A stretch of DNA of 64,000 nucleotides from Chondrinema litorale (lineage in GTDB: Bacteria; Bacteroidota; Bacteroidia; Cytophagales; Flammeovirgaceae), in assembly GCF_026250525.1 (NCBI RefSeq), contig NZ_CP111043.1, forward strand, positions 2,651,501 to 2,715,500. The letters run 5' to 3'. The translations under genes and the position numbers were made by a program. The notes beneath the pieces were generated by a model. It searched no databases and was not told where the DNA came from. It saw only the letters and a program-made list of their open reading frames with translations. This document shows positions 19,315-28,425 of the stretch, one piece after another (the first letter of the stretch is position 1; each line of letters opens with the position of its first letter).

Positions 19315-21564
19315 CTATTCATGTATCATCAGTTTAGCAAAACTAAGAATTAAAGTTTTTTCACCAAAATTATCGAATGCTACTTTAGCACGTTTATCAC
19401 TTCCGTGTGTGTCTATTGATGTAATTTTACCAAATCCGAACTTCAAATGCTCTACTCTTAAGCCTTCTTTCAAATCATTTGGGCTACTTGGAGTAAAGTT
19501 TTCAGATGCTTTATGTTGTTGCTTCCCTTTAAAGTTAGTACTAAAATTAGACTTTGTTTTTAAAGATGAAGTAGGTGTTTTCTTATTTAACTTAAAACCT
19601 GAAGAAGGTCGGTTATTGCTTATCGTATTTACGGTATTGATGTAATCGAAGTGAATTTCTTCTAAAAAACGACTTGGCTCACATGGTTTTAGCTGGCCAA
19701 ATCTATATCGCTGTAATGCATACGATAAGTATAAGCGGGTTTTTGCTCGTGTAATTGCTACATAAAACAGTCTTCTTTCTTCTTCAAGATCAGCTCTGGA
19801 GCTCAACATCATTTGCGATGGAAATAAATCTTCTTCCATCCCTACTATGTAAACATGGCTAAACTCTAACCCTTTAGACATGTGAATGGTCATCATCGTT
19901 ACTGAATCTTCGTCGGTATCAGTATCGCTGGTTGAGTAAAGCGCAACTTCTTGTAGAAAGTTTTCAAGACCTTTATCTTCATTTTCAGGATCATCTACAA
20001 AAGCCTTTACAGAGTTTAGTAATTCTTGTAAGTTTTCGTAGCGAACTCTGCCCTCAACTGTTTTGTCATCATACAATTCTTTAAGTATGCCAGAGTTTTT
20101 GGCAACTTGTGTAGCGGCTTTAAAAGCATCTTTATTATTAATCGCCAGCATAAAGCTTTTGATCATAATCGTAAAGCCTTCTAATGCGGTTGAAAGCCTG
20201 TTGTTGCCAAAAAACCTTTGCGAATTACTTACTACATCCCAAACAGAAATATTATGCTCATCTGCGGTAACCAATATCTTTTCAACTGAAGTATTACCAA
20301 TTCCTCGCTTCGGATAATTAATTATTCTCTTAAAGGCTTCTTCATCACTTGGGTTTACAGAAAAGCGCAAATAAGCTAGTAAGTCTTTAATTTCTTTACG
20401 CTGATAGAATGAAAGGCCTCCAATTATCTTGTATTTGATATTCATACTTCTGAGCGCTTCTTCCAATGCTCTTGATTGAGAGTTGGTTCTATAAAGCACA
20501 CAAAAAGCACTATTTGATAAGCCATGATTCATCTTTTCTTGAAAGATAGACGAAGCAACTAGTCTACCTTCTTCACCGTCAGAAACAGCTTTAATCAACT
20601 CAAGTTTTTCACCATGATCATTATTAGTCCAAACTTTTTTCTTGAGTTGGTTTTCATTGTATCTAATTACAGAGTTAGCCGCATTTACAATATTTTGTGT
20701 AGAGCGATAATTCTGTTCTAGCCTGATGGTTTTTAAATCTGGATAATCTTTTTCAAAGTTGAGGATGTTCTGGATATTAGCTCCACGGAAAGCATAGATA
20801 CTTTGTGCATCATCTCCCACCACAGCTATATTTTGGTAAAGATTTGAGAGCTTTCTAGTAATAGCATACTGCGAAATATTCGTATCCTGAAACTCATCAA
20901 TCATTACATACTTAAACTTGTGCTGATATTTATTCAACACATCCAGATGATCGCGAAATAAAACATTGGTATTAAAAAGCAAATCATCAAAGTCCATAGC
21001 ATTTGCCTTAAAGCAGCGCATTACATATGTTTGGTAGATGTCTGCGATTTTTGGTCGGCGAGAAGCATCGTCTTCCAAAATTAATTCCGGATTGCTTTTG
21101 TAAGCCTGCCAAGAGATAAGGTTGTTTTTAGCTGAAGATATCCTCGCCAAAACACCATTTACTTTATAAATTTTATCGTCAAGCTTTTTTTCCTTTATAA
21201 TAGCGCGAAGTAGCGATTTAGAATCGTCAGTATCGTAAATGGTAAAGTTGCTATCAAAACCTATTTTGTTAGCTTCAAACCTTAAAATTCTGGCAAAGAT
21301 CGAGTGGAAAGTTCCCATCCATAGATTTCTAGCTTCATTTCCAACTATATACTCGATCCTTTCTTGCATTTCTCGGGCTGCCTTATTGGTAAAAGTAAGT
21401 GCCAAGATATTGAAAGGGTCTACTCCCTGATTAATTAAATAAGCAATACGGTATGTAAGCACCCTTGTTTTACCAGAGCCAGCTCCGGCTATTATCATTA
21501 AAGGTCCATCAGTATTTACTACCGCTTCACGTTGCGGTTCATTAAGGCTATCCAAAAAACTCAT
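19315..21564 (-). CDS. UvrD/PcrA-type superfamily I DNA helicase
   Basis: 749 residues, normal for PcrA/UvrD. Motifs in order are Q-motif LNEPQREAVV, Walker A AGAGSGKTRVLTYR, Ia LTFTNKAAREMQ, Walker B MIDEFQDTN, III VGDDAQSIYAFRGA, IV RLEQNYRST, V TIHMSKGLEF and VI FYVAITRAKTRLYLSYA. It unwinds 3'-5' in nucleotide excision repair and in removing proteins from DNA. The C-terminal ~50 residues (LRVEHLKFGFGKITSIDTHG) form the short Tudor-like RNA polymerase-binding end seen in PcrA. The start MSFLDSLNEPQ leaves no room for an alternative. Confidence 0.96.
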   Translation of the reverse strand: MSFLDSLNEPQREAVVNTDGPLMIIAGAGSGKTRVLTYRIAYLINQGVDPFNILALTFTNKAAREMQERIEYIVGNEARNLWMGTFHSIFARILRFEANKIGFDSNFTIYDTDDSKSLLRAIIKEKKLDDKIYKVNGVLARISSAKNNLISWQAYKSNPELILEDDASRRPKIADIYQTYVMRCFKANAMDFDDLLFNTNVLFRDHLDVLNKYQHKFKYVMIDEFQDTNISQYAITRKLSNLYQNIAVVGDDAQSIYAFRGANIQNILNFEKDYPDLKTIRLEQNYRSTQNIVNAANSVIRYNENQLKKKVWTNNDHGEKLELIKAVSDGEEGRLVASSIFQEKMNHGLSNSAFCVLYRTNSQSRALEEALRSMNIKYKIIGGLSFYQRKEIKDLLAYLRFSVNPSDEEAFKRIINYPKRGIGNTSVEKILVTADEHNISVWDVVSNSQRFFGNNRLSTALEGFTIMIKSFMLAINNKDAFKAATQVAKNSGILKELYDDKTVEGRVRYENLQELLNSVKAFVDDPENEDKGLENFLQEVALYSTSDTDTDEDSVTMMTIHMSKGLEFSHVYIVGMEEDLFPSQMMLSSRADLEEERRLFYVAITRAKTRLYLSYALQRYRFGQLKPCEPSRFLEEIHFDYINTVNTISNNRPSSGFKLNKKTPTSSLKTKSNFSTNFKGKQQHKASENFTPSSPNDLKEGLRVEHLKFGFGKITSIDTHGSDKRAKVAFDNFGEKTLILSFAKLMIHE

Positions 21565-21599
21565 CGATTCCTACTTCTTAATGTAAAATGAAAGGGTTA

Positions 21600-21607
21600 C
21601 AAAGATA
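21600..21607 (-). promoter_or_regulatory. Candidate -7 element for the UvrD-like helicase gene
   Basis: TATCTTTG on the minus strand matches the Bacteroidota -7 consensus TAnnTTTG. It lies 36 bases before the start codon, which would give a leader of about 29 bases. No clear TTG was found at the -33 spacing, so this is only a candidate. Confidence 0.4.
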
Positions 21608-21701
21608 GAAAAATGATAGAAGTATTAGATTATTGAGAGAATAAAAATATAATCAGATACGATAGATTGTCTGATGTAGTTGTATTGGTAAAAAGTAAAA
21701 A

Positions 21702-22499
21702 ATGCTCAAAATTAATCATATTTCGCTGTTTTTAGTGCTTTTGTTTAGTCTTTTTGCTTGTGGAAAAGATGAGCAAAGTTTAGAAAATCATATCCAAACA
21801 CTCAATAAAAGCATCGAAGTTTTAAGGCATGAAAACCTACGTAGCATAGATAAAATACATCTGGCTATCGAAAATAAAGGAAGGCGACCTGTTGATGTAG
21901 AGCATTATAAACGGATGAAGCAATTTTTAAATAAAACTTCGCTTAATAATTCTGATAATATCGCACTTATTCATTATTTGCATTCACTCGATACGCTTTA
22001 CCAATTGGAGCAGTTAGAGATTTTAGATTGGGATGAGTTATACCAAAGAGCTTTATTTTATGCACAAGAAGCAGCAGATGATAAAGAAAATTACCTGCTC
22101 AGCAAGTTGAATTTACTTTTAATTGAGAAGGAGATTATCCAAAGTGTTGCAATGAATATAAGTAGTTGCTGCCAGTTCTACAGAAATTTTAATAGTTATT
22201 CTGATAAAGAATTATACTTTACTGGCGATACAGTAAATGTATTATGGGTAACCGCAGATTGTTATGATGTATCGCCAGATGAGTTGATGGTTTATTATGC
22301 TGATACAGAAATTGTCTATAAAGGTTCAGAAAGTAAAGTGGAAATATTAAATGAGCAAAAAATTGGACATGGTATTAGTATACAGTTTATAGCTCCTAAT
22401 CCGGGCAAGTATCAGCTGAAGTTACAAGCAGTTTTACAAAGCGTATTCTCATCTGAAAATTTAAAGTTTGATTTAGAGAAAGTAGTTGAAGTGAATTGA
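21702..22499 (+). CDS. Hypothetical lipoprotein
   Basis: 265 residues, not recognised. The N-terminus MLKINHISLFLVLLFSLFAC with Cys20 is a typical lipoprotein signal. Asp/Glu-type residues after the Cys (GKDEQ) could support outer-membrane sorting or surface exposure in this phylum. The first half is helical and coiled-coil-like. The second half contains TGDTVNVLWVTADCYDVSPD and reads like a beta-sandwich. It is divergent from the helicase gene and ends at a shared bidirectional terminator. Confidence 0.75.
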   Translation: MLKINHISLFLVLLFSLFACGKDEQSLENHIQTLNKSIEVLRHENLRSIDKIHLAIENKGRRPVDVEHYKRMKQFLNKTSLNNSDNIALIHYLHSLDTLYQLEQLEILDWDELYQRALFYAQEAADDKENYLLSKLNLLLIEKEIIQSVAMNISSCCQFYRNFNSYSDKELYFTGDTVNVLWVTADCYDVSPDELMVYYADTEIVYKGSESKVEILNEQKIGHGISIQFIAPNPGKYQLKLQAVLQSVFSSENLKFDLEKVVEVN

Positions 22500-22520
22500 T
22501 AGTGGAACGAGGTTAAACAA

Positions 22521-22556
22521 AAAAAGCCAGTAGAGTTTTCCTCTACTGGCTTTTTT
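22521..22556. terminator. Bidirectional intrinsic terminator
   Basis: A ten-base perfect stem (22526-22535 with 22541-22550, core GCCAGTAGAG) has a 5-nt loop, an A-run to the left and a T-run to the right. It serves the plus-strand lipoprotein and the minus-strand permease that ends at 22571. Confidence 0.93.
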
Positions 22557-22570
22557 ATTAGCATGAAAAT

Positions 22571-25009
22571 TTATTCTGATTTCAATGCTTCAGTCGGATT
22601 GATGGCAAGCGTTTTTAATGCAATGCCAGAAATGGTAAGCCATGCGATAAATACTACTAATATGGCAGCTCCAACAAATAACTGAATAGTTAAATTGATG
22701 TGATAGGTGAAATTATTCAACCAGTTGTCCATCATAAACCAGCCGATTGGAGCAGCTAGCAATAAGGCAAGTAAAATTATTTTGCTGAACTCACCCAAAA
22801 GCAACAACAATATGTGTGGCTTAGATGCTCCTAATATTTTTCTTACACCCACTTCTTTTTTCCTTCTTTCCATATTGATAGAAGCCATACTGAATAATCC
22901 CAAACAGGCGATTACTACAGCAATTCCAGAAAACACACCGAATATTTTACCTGTTATTTTTTCAGCTCGGTATTGGGCATCAATGTTTTGATCTAGAAAA
23001 TTATAAGAAAACCTAAAGTTGCCAGCGTGTTCTTGCCAGATGTTTCTAATAGCATTCATGTTTTCTGATAGATGTTCTGTGCCAACATTAAGTATTAAAT
23101 GGTTATACCAAGGTCGCTCAATAACTATCAAAGGTCTTATCGGGTCGTGGAGCGATAAATAATGGAAGTTTTCTGTAATGCCAATTACTGATCCTTTCAA
23201 CTTAAACCCATCCATATCTAAAACCAACTCTTTACCAATTGGATCTTTCAAGTTCAATGCTTCTACAGCTTCTTTATTCAGAATAAAAGCATCTATAGAA
23301 TCGGTAATAATTGATTCATCGAAACCTCTACCTTCAATAATTTTTATATCCATCAGGTTAAGAAAATCGTGGCTGCATATCATTTCAGAAGCATCTATTA
23401 TATGTTCTGGATGTCCTGCATCATATAAAGATTGTTGGTTAAACTGCCCGCCCGGTAAATTAGAAACCGCAGCAACAGCGCTAACTCCTGGGAGTCGCAG
23501 TAATTCTTTTTCCATAGTAGGGTAGTTCTTTCTCATATCTCCCTCCATCATTGGAATAACTACTTTCTCTTCTTTATTAAAACCTAAAGATTTGTTTTGT
23601 AAATAGATGAGCTGATTAAAAATAACCATACTTCCACTTATCAAAATCATGGCAATAGCAAATTGAATCACTACGAGTGTGCTTCTAAAAGCATGACCTT
23701 TTTTGCCAGATACAAATTCGCCTTTCAACACTTTTCTAATATTGACTCTAGCAAGCACAAATGCAGGATATAAACCAGCTATAAATCCTAAAAACAGAAT
23801 GATTAATACATAGCTGCCAATAGCAATTGGTGTGTATAATAGAGAGCTATCCAGTGTTTTCCCAGTAAGGGTTTCAAAAAATGGAAGCGTAATTTCAGCC
23901 ATAAATCCCCCCATTATTACAGAAATTGCTGCCAATACAGTGGTCTCCATTATAAATTGAAAGCGAACCTGATTTTGTCTGGCTCCTAAAGATTTTCTGA
24001 TGCCAATTTCTTTTGAGCGATTTGCAGACTGTGCTGTGGTGAGATTCATAAAGTTAAATGCAGCAATAATTAAAATGAAAAGTGCTGCCGCAGACATAAT
24101 ATATACATAGGCAATGTTGCCATTGGCTTCCAACTCCCAGCGTATTCTTGATTGCAGGTGAATGTCTGTAATTCTTTGTAATTGGAATCCGACATTAGGC
24201 CTTTCATTAAAATAATCAATAGCTTCTTGGTCTGCATTTATGTGAGGAGCAACCCATTCGAACAACTTTCTTTCTAATGCATCTGAATCGCTACCTGCTT
24301 TTAGTTTTATATAATTGAAATGGCCAAAATCTGCCCATGTCATAAATTCATCATCTGGGTCTTCTGTTTTAAGTCTGATATAAGAAACCAAGAAATCGAA
24401 GTGGAAGTGAGAAGTTTTAGGCGGATCTTTTAACACCCCACCAATTTGAATGATGTATCTGGAATCATTTACAGAAAGAAACTTTTCTAAGAGGTTTTTT
24501 TCTCTCCAGTTTTCACCAAAATACTTTACTGCTGTAGACTCTGTGATTAAAATGATATCTGGTCTTTTCAACACATTTTCTTTATCGCCAAGTAGCATTT
24601 CAAAAGAGAATACTTTAAAGAAACTAGTATCTACTGCCAGTATCTCCTTTTCATCAAACCAATCGTCGTTTTCAGGATTATTTACCGAAAATGTTTCTTT
24701 AATGAGACCAGGCCCCCAGAGTGGAGTTATACTTACAGCAGATTCTACTTCAGGGAAATCATTTACCATTGCTTGAGCCATTGGGTGTGGCACGCGTGTT
24801 TGAGGAGAATCACCACCTCCAAACCAAGCTACTCGGTAAATATTCTCGGCAGATTCATGAAATTTATCATAACTCAATTCATGATTAATGTAAACCATAA
24901 TGATGCTTACACTGGCAATGCCTACTGCTAAACCAAATACATTAATAGAGGTAAACAGCTTGTTTCTAATGATATTTCTGAACGCTATAACTAAGAAATT
25001 GAGAATCAT
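22571..25009 (-). CDS. ABC transporter permease, MacB/FtsX type (paralogue 1)
   Basis: 812 residues. There is one N-terminal transmembrane helix (about 20-40), a large periplasmic domain of the MacB_PCD type, three helices in an FtsX domain (about 290-430), a second periplasmic domain and a last FtsX domain (about 690-805). Landmarks are INVFGLAVGIASVSIIMVYI, GIRKSLGARQNQVRFQF and VGVRKILGASKPHILLLLLG. This double architecture is common in Cytophagales and Sphingobacteriales as stand-alone permeases. There is no ATPase or MacA-like adaptor in the window, so the partner ATPase must come from elsewhere. The two genes upstream on this strand are paralogues. Confidence 0.9.
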   Translation of the reverse strand: MILNFLVIAFRNIIRNKLFTSINVFGLAVGIASVSIIMVYINHELSYDKFHESAENIYRVAWFGGGDSPQTRVPHPMAQAMVNDFPEVESAVSITPLWGPGLIKETFSVNNPENDDWFDEKEILAVDTSFFKVFSFEMLLGDKENVLKRPDIILITESTAVKYFGENWREKNLLEKFLSVNDSRYIIQIGGVLKDPPKTSHFHFDFLVSYIRLKTEDPDDEFMTWADFGHFNYIKLKAGSDSDALERKLFEWVAPHINADQEAIDYFNERPNVGFQLQRITDIHLQSRIRWELEANGNIAYVYIMSAAALFILIIAAFNFMNLTTAQSANRSKEIGIRKSLGARQNQVRFQFIMETTVLAAISVIMGGFMAEITLPFFETLTGKTLDSSLLYTPIAIGSYVLIILFLGFIAGLYPAFVLARVNIRKVLKGEFVSGKKGHAFRSTLVVIQFAIAMILISGSMVIFNQLIYLQNKSLGFNKEEKVVIPMMEGDMRKNYPTMEKELLRLPGVSAVAAVSNLPGGQFNQQSLYDAGHPEHIIDASEMICSHDFLNLMDIKIIEGRGFDESIITDSIDAFILNKEAVEALNLKDPIGKELVLDMDGFKLKGSVIGITENFHYLSLHDPIRPLIVIERPWYNHLILNVGTEHLSENMNAIRNIWQEHAGNFRFSYNFLDQNIDAQYRAEKITGKIFGVFSGIAVVIACLGLFSMASINMERRKKEVGVRKILGASKPHILLLLLGEFSKIILLALLLAAPIGWFMMDNWLNNFTYHINLTIQLFVGAAILVVFIAWLTISGIALKTLAINPTEALKSE

Positions 25010-25060
25010 ATTAAGTTAATTATAGTAATAGTGTGTATTGTTTGATAGTGTTTTTTTCGA

Positions 25061-27460
25061 CTAGTTAGCTCTTAGAGAGTTAACTGGATTACTCAGTGCT
25101 GCTTTAATCGATTGGAAGATTACGGTTAATAAAGCAACTAATAATGAGAGTACAGTACCTCCGATAAATACCCAAATGCTAATTTGGATGTGGTAAGCAA
25201 AATCTGCCAACCAGGTATCCATAAGCCACCAGGCAAGAGGCCAAGCAAAGATGTTTGCCAGTAAGACCAGTAAAGTAAATTCATTGGAAAGTAGCAAAGT
25301 GATGCCTGTGGTAGAAGCTCCAAGTACTTTTCTAATGCCAATCTCTTTCTTTCTTTGGATGGCTGTAAAAGCAGCTAATCCGAAAATGCCTAAACATGCT
25401 ATGATGATAGCCAAGCCAGCAAATACGGCAAATACCTGAAAAAATCGCTGTTCACTTCTGTAAGCTTGTTCAATTTCGGCTTGCATAAACTCAAACTCAA
25501 AAGGAGTGAGGGTGTTGATCTTTTTCCAGCTCTTTTCAATGTTTGTAAGGGCTTCATCTAATTGGTTGCCAGCAATTCTCACCGCAATGTTACCATAGTT
25601 GTTTTTGCTATGATAAAACCACATGGGGATAATCTCATTATGTAGCGATTCGAAGTGAAAGTTTTTAGCCACACCAATTATCTGAGGTTGAAATGTATCA
25701 TCAAATTTAAATCTAGTTCCTAAGACTTCTTCTGGTGTTTTGCCTAGCATCTTTACAGCAGCTTCATTCACTATGATATTTTTAGCAGAATCAGCAGCGT
25801 AGTTAGTAAAGCTCTTGCCTGCTACCATATCAATATTAAATACTTTAAAGAAATCTTCATCCACAGCACCAAAAGGCATGGTGAAAGTCTCGGTAAAACC
25901 TTCGTAGTTGAAAAGGCGGTAATTTGAGAATCTGCTAGTAATACGTTTGTTCATTGCTGCGACTTCTGCAACTTCGGGTGAGCTGAGTAAATCTTGCTTA
26001 AATACCTGATAATTATCTCTAATATTCTCATTACTCACAGGAATATTGATGATCTTATCTGTATCGAGCCCAAGCTTTTTTTCTCGCATAAATTCCCACT
26101 GATTATAAATAATAATGGTGCAGATAATGAGCGTGATAGAAATAGCAAACTGAAAAATAACCAAGCCTTTTCTAAGTAATAAACTGTTTTTACCTGCAGT
26201 AGACTGGTTTCCCTTTAACACACTCACTGGCTGAAACTGTGAAAGTATAAATGCAGGATAACTACCAGAAAATAAGCCGATACATATAGCTAAGCCCAAA
26301 AACCAATACAGGTATTCTGGCGAGTTTATGTAATTGATCTCTAGCTGCTTTCCAGAGAAATTATTAAACAATGGAAGGGTGATTTCTGCAAGAAAACCTG
26401 CTATTATAAAAGACAATAAGGTGAAGAATAAAGCTTCTGCTAAAAACTGAAATATTAATTGCGTTTTTTGAGCTCCCATTACTTTTCGCATGCCTACTTC
26501 TCTCGCTCTCTTTGCAGCTCTGGCAGTAGATAAGTTCATATAATTGATCGATGCAATTAAAATGATAAAAGCTGCTACTGCGATAAAGATATACACATAA
26601 GTAATGTCTCCATTTACACTCATTTCGTCTTTTAAATTAGACTTTAAGTGGATGTCTTGCATGGGTTGTACACCGAAGTGAGCCCATTCTTGAAAATACT
26701 CAGGCGCATATTTTTTTTCAATTTCTGGAAGAGCCTTTTTTACTTCGCTAATATCATGGCCGGGAGCTAACATAATGTATGAGTATACAGAAGTCCAACC
26801 CCATTCATTCGCTCTGTTTCCAAACATGATGTCTGCTGTAGACATAGATATTAGGAAATCTCGCTTGAAATGGCTGTTGTGCCCCATGTTTTCCATTATA
26901 CCTGTCACTTCTACATCAAAATTGAAATCGTTAAATGGATTTCTAAGTGTAAAGGTTTTACCAAGTGCAGGTTCATTACCAAAATACTTTTGAGCCATTT
27001 GTTGGCTAATCACCATTTTGTTTGGGCCAGACAGCGACTGTATTGGGTCTCCTTGGAGCAGTTTAACCGAGAAGAAATCGAAGAATGTAGAATCGTTAAA
27101 ACCAATGTTACCAACTTCTAAAATTTCTTTATCTCCTGTTTCTACAATCATTCTATCCATGTTGCAATCGAAGCGGAAATAGTTTTCTACACCTGCCAGT
27201 TCTTCTGTAATGTATTCAGCAATTAAAAAGGGAGTCATGGCAGTGGTGGTGTAATCTTCCCCGTTTTTAAAACTTTCGGTTACCCTATAAATTCTCTCCC
27301 CTTTTTCGTGATACTGATCGTAACTGAGTTCATCAGAAACATACACCAGTAACAAAAGGCAGGCAGCCATTCCTACAGAAAGACCAAGTAGATTTACTAA
27401 AGAAAATACCTGATTCCTTATGGTATTTCTCCATAAGACTTTTAAATAATTTTGAAGCAT
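25061..27460 (-). CDS. ABC transporter permease, MacB/FtsX type (paralogue 2)
   Basis: 799 residues, with the same architecture as the neighbouring permeases: an N-terminal helix (VNLLGLSVGMAACLLLLVYV), a periplasmic domain, an FtsX block (VGMRKVMGAQKTQLIFQFLA), a second periplasmic domain and a C-terminal FtsX block (IGIRKVLGASTTGITLLLSN). The periplasmic parts diverge strongly between the three paralogues while the GxRKxxGA loops are kept. This suggests different cargo or partners with the same coupling to an ATPase. It begins 24 bases downstream of the surE-like gene and could be cotranscribed with it. Confidence 0.9.
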   Translation of the reverse strand: MLQNYLKVLWRNTIRNQVFSLVNLLGLSVGMAACLLLLVYVSDELSYDQYHEKGERIYRVTESFKNGEDYTTTAMTPFLIAEYITEELAGVENYFRFDCNMDRMIVETGDKEILEVGNIGFNDSTFFDFFSVKLLQGDPIQSLSGPNKMVISQQMAQKYFGNEPALGKTFTLRNPFNDFNFDVEVTGIMENMGHNSHFKRDFLISMSTADIMFGNRANEWGWTSVYSYIMLAPGHDISEVKKALPEIEKKYAPEYFQEWAHFGVQPMQDIHLKSNLKDEMSVNGDITYVYIFIAVAAFIILIASINYMNLSTARAAKRAREVGMRKVMGAQKTQLIFQFLAEALFFTLLSFIIAGFLAEITLPLFNNFSGKQLEINYINSPEYLYWFLGLAICIGLFSGSYPAFILSQFQPVSVLKGNQSTAGKNSLLLRKGLVIFQFAISITLIICTIIIYNQWEFMREKKLGLDTDKIINIPVSNENIRDNYQVFKQDLLSSPEVAEVAAMNKRITSRFSNYRLFNYEGFTETFTMPFGAVDEDFFKVFNIDMVAGKSFTNYAADSAKNIIVNEAAVKMLGKTPEEVLGTRFKFDDTFQPQIIGVAKNFHFESLHNEIIPMWFYHSKNNYGNIAVRIAGNQLDEALTNIEKSWKKINTLTPFEFEFMQAEIEQAYRSEQRFFQVFAVFAGLAIIIACLGIFGLAAFTAIQRKKEIGIRKVLGASTTGITLLLSNEFTLLVLLANIFAWPLAWWLMDTWLADFAYHIQISIWVFIGGTVLSLLVALLTVIFQSIKAALSNPVNSLRAN

Positions 27461-27484
27461 AATAAAATGGGTTCAGTTAAAATC

Positions 27485-28387
27485 TTATTGAGTTGTAGTA
27501 AATTGTGGGATAAGTTTTTCTGGTAGTTGCTGCAATCTTTTTAGTGTTTCCTCATCATTTTCGTCAATTGTCATTGGTGTAATTACAATGAAACCTTCCT
27601 TCACTTTTGAATCATCATATTTCAGTGAGCTGTCTACAGGATTAGCAATATGTTGAGGTATCCATATAGTAGTGCTTTCTAGTGCTTGTTCATCATTTGT
27701 ATTAATTTTTTGAAAGACAATATTCTCAGGTCTCTCGTAAGCTATTCTTCTTGCAGAAAAAATAACTCCTGTTATACTATTGATGTCTTTGGGAAATGCT
27801 ATTGTAAAGTATTGATTATTACTTAACTCATCTATGATTGATGAAGAAATAAAATGGGAAATCCATTCAGGTATCACTTTAAAAGACTCAGGGTTATCAT
27901 CATCAAAGCCTGAAAGAGCAATACTTTTTACACCTAAATAAGCAGCCATTCTTGCTGCTCCAATAGTGCCTGAACCAAACCACTCAGTACCAGTATTTGC
28001 CCCACCGTTAATTCCAGAAAGTACCAAGTCAGGTCTATTATCTTTAAAAAATCCGCTTAAACCTATAAGTACACAGTCAGCCGGATTTCCCGGTGTTTCA
28101 TAAACAGCTACATGGTTGAGCGTGTCAATATATTTGGTGGTAATTTCTATGGTAGATTGATACTTTCCTAAAGTAGTATAATTACTTGTGCCAGACCTAT
28201 CAAAAGACGAAACTATAATAGAAACCTGATCGGCAACATGTCGAACACTTTTGGCAAGAGCAACCAAACGATCAATGTCTTCAATCCCATCATCATTAGT
28301 AATTAAAATATGCTTGTAAGTATGATCTGCTCTTGCAAACAATACATGGGAAATCGCCATTAAAAGAAAGAAATGTATGAATTTCAT
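27485..28387 (-). CDS. Exported SurE-like 5'/3'-nucleotidase (phosphatase)
   Basis: 300 residues from the ATG at 28387. The frame stays open for 77 more codons upstream, but that stretch runs into the preceding permease gene and is not protein-like. The N-terminus MKFIHFFLLMAISHVLFARA is a signal peptide, unlike cytosolic E. coli SurE. SurE motifs are ITNDDGIED with both metal Asp, SFDRSGTSNYTT with the metal Ser/Asn pair, TPGNPADCVLIGL and PDLVLSGINGGANTGTEWFG. SurE hydrolyses nucleoside monophosphates and other phosphate esters using a divalent metal. It lies between two ABC permeases on the same strand, 38 bases from one and 24 bases from the other. Confidence 0.88.
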   Translation of the reverse strand: MKFIHFFLLMAISHVLFARADHTYKHILITNDDGIEDIDRLVALAKSVRHVADQVSIIVSSFDRSGTSNYTTLGKYQSTIEITTKYIDTLNHVAVYETPGNPADCVLIGLSGFFKDNRPDLVLSGINGGANTGTEWFGSGTIGAARMAAYLGVKSIALSGFDDDNPESFKVIPEWISHFISSSIIDELSNNQYFTIAFPKDINSITGVIFSARRIAYERPENIVFQKINTNDEQALESTTIWIPQHIANPVDSSLKYDDSKVKEGFIVITPMTIDENDEETLKRLQQLPEKLIPQFTTTQ

Positions 28388-28425
28388 CGAGAAATATTTT
28401 TTAAAATAAATTTGACAGGAATTAA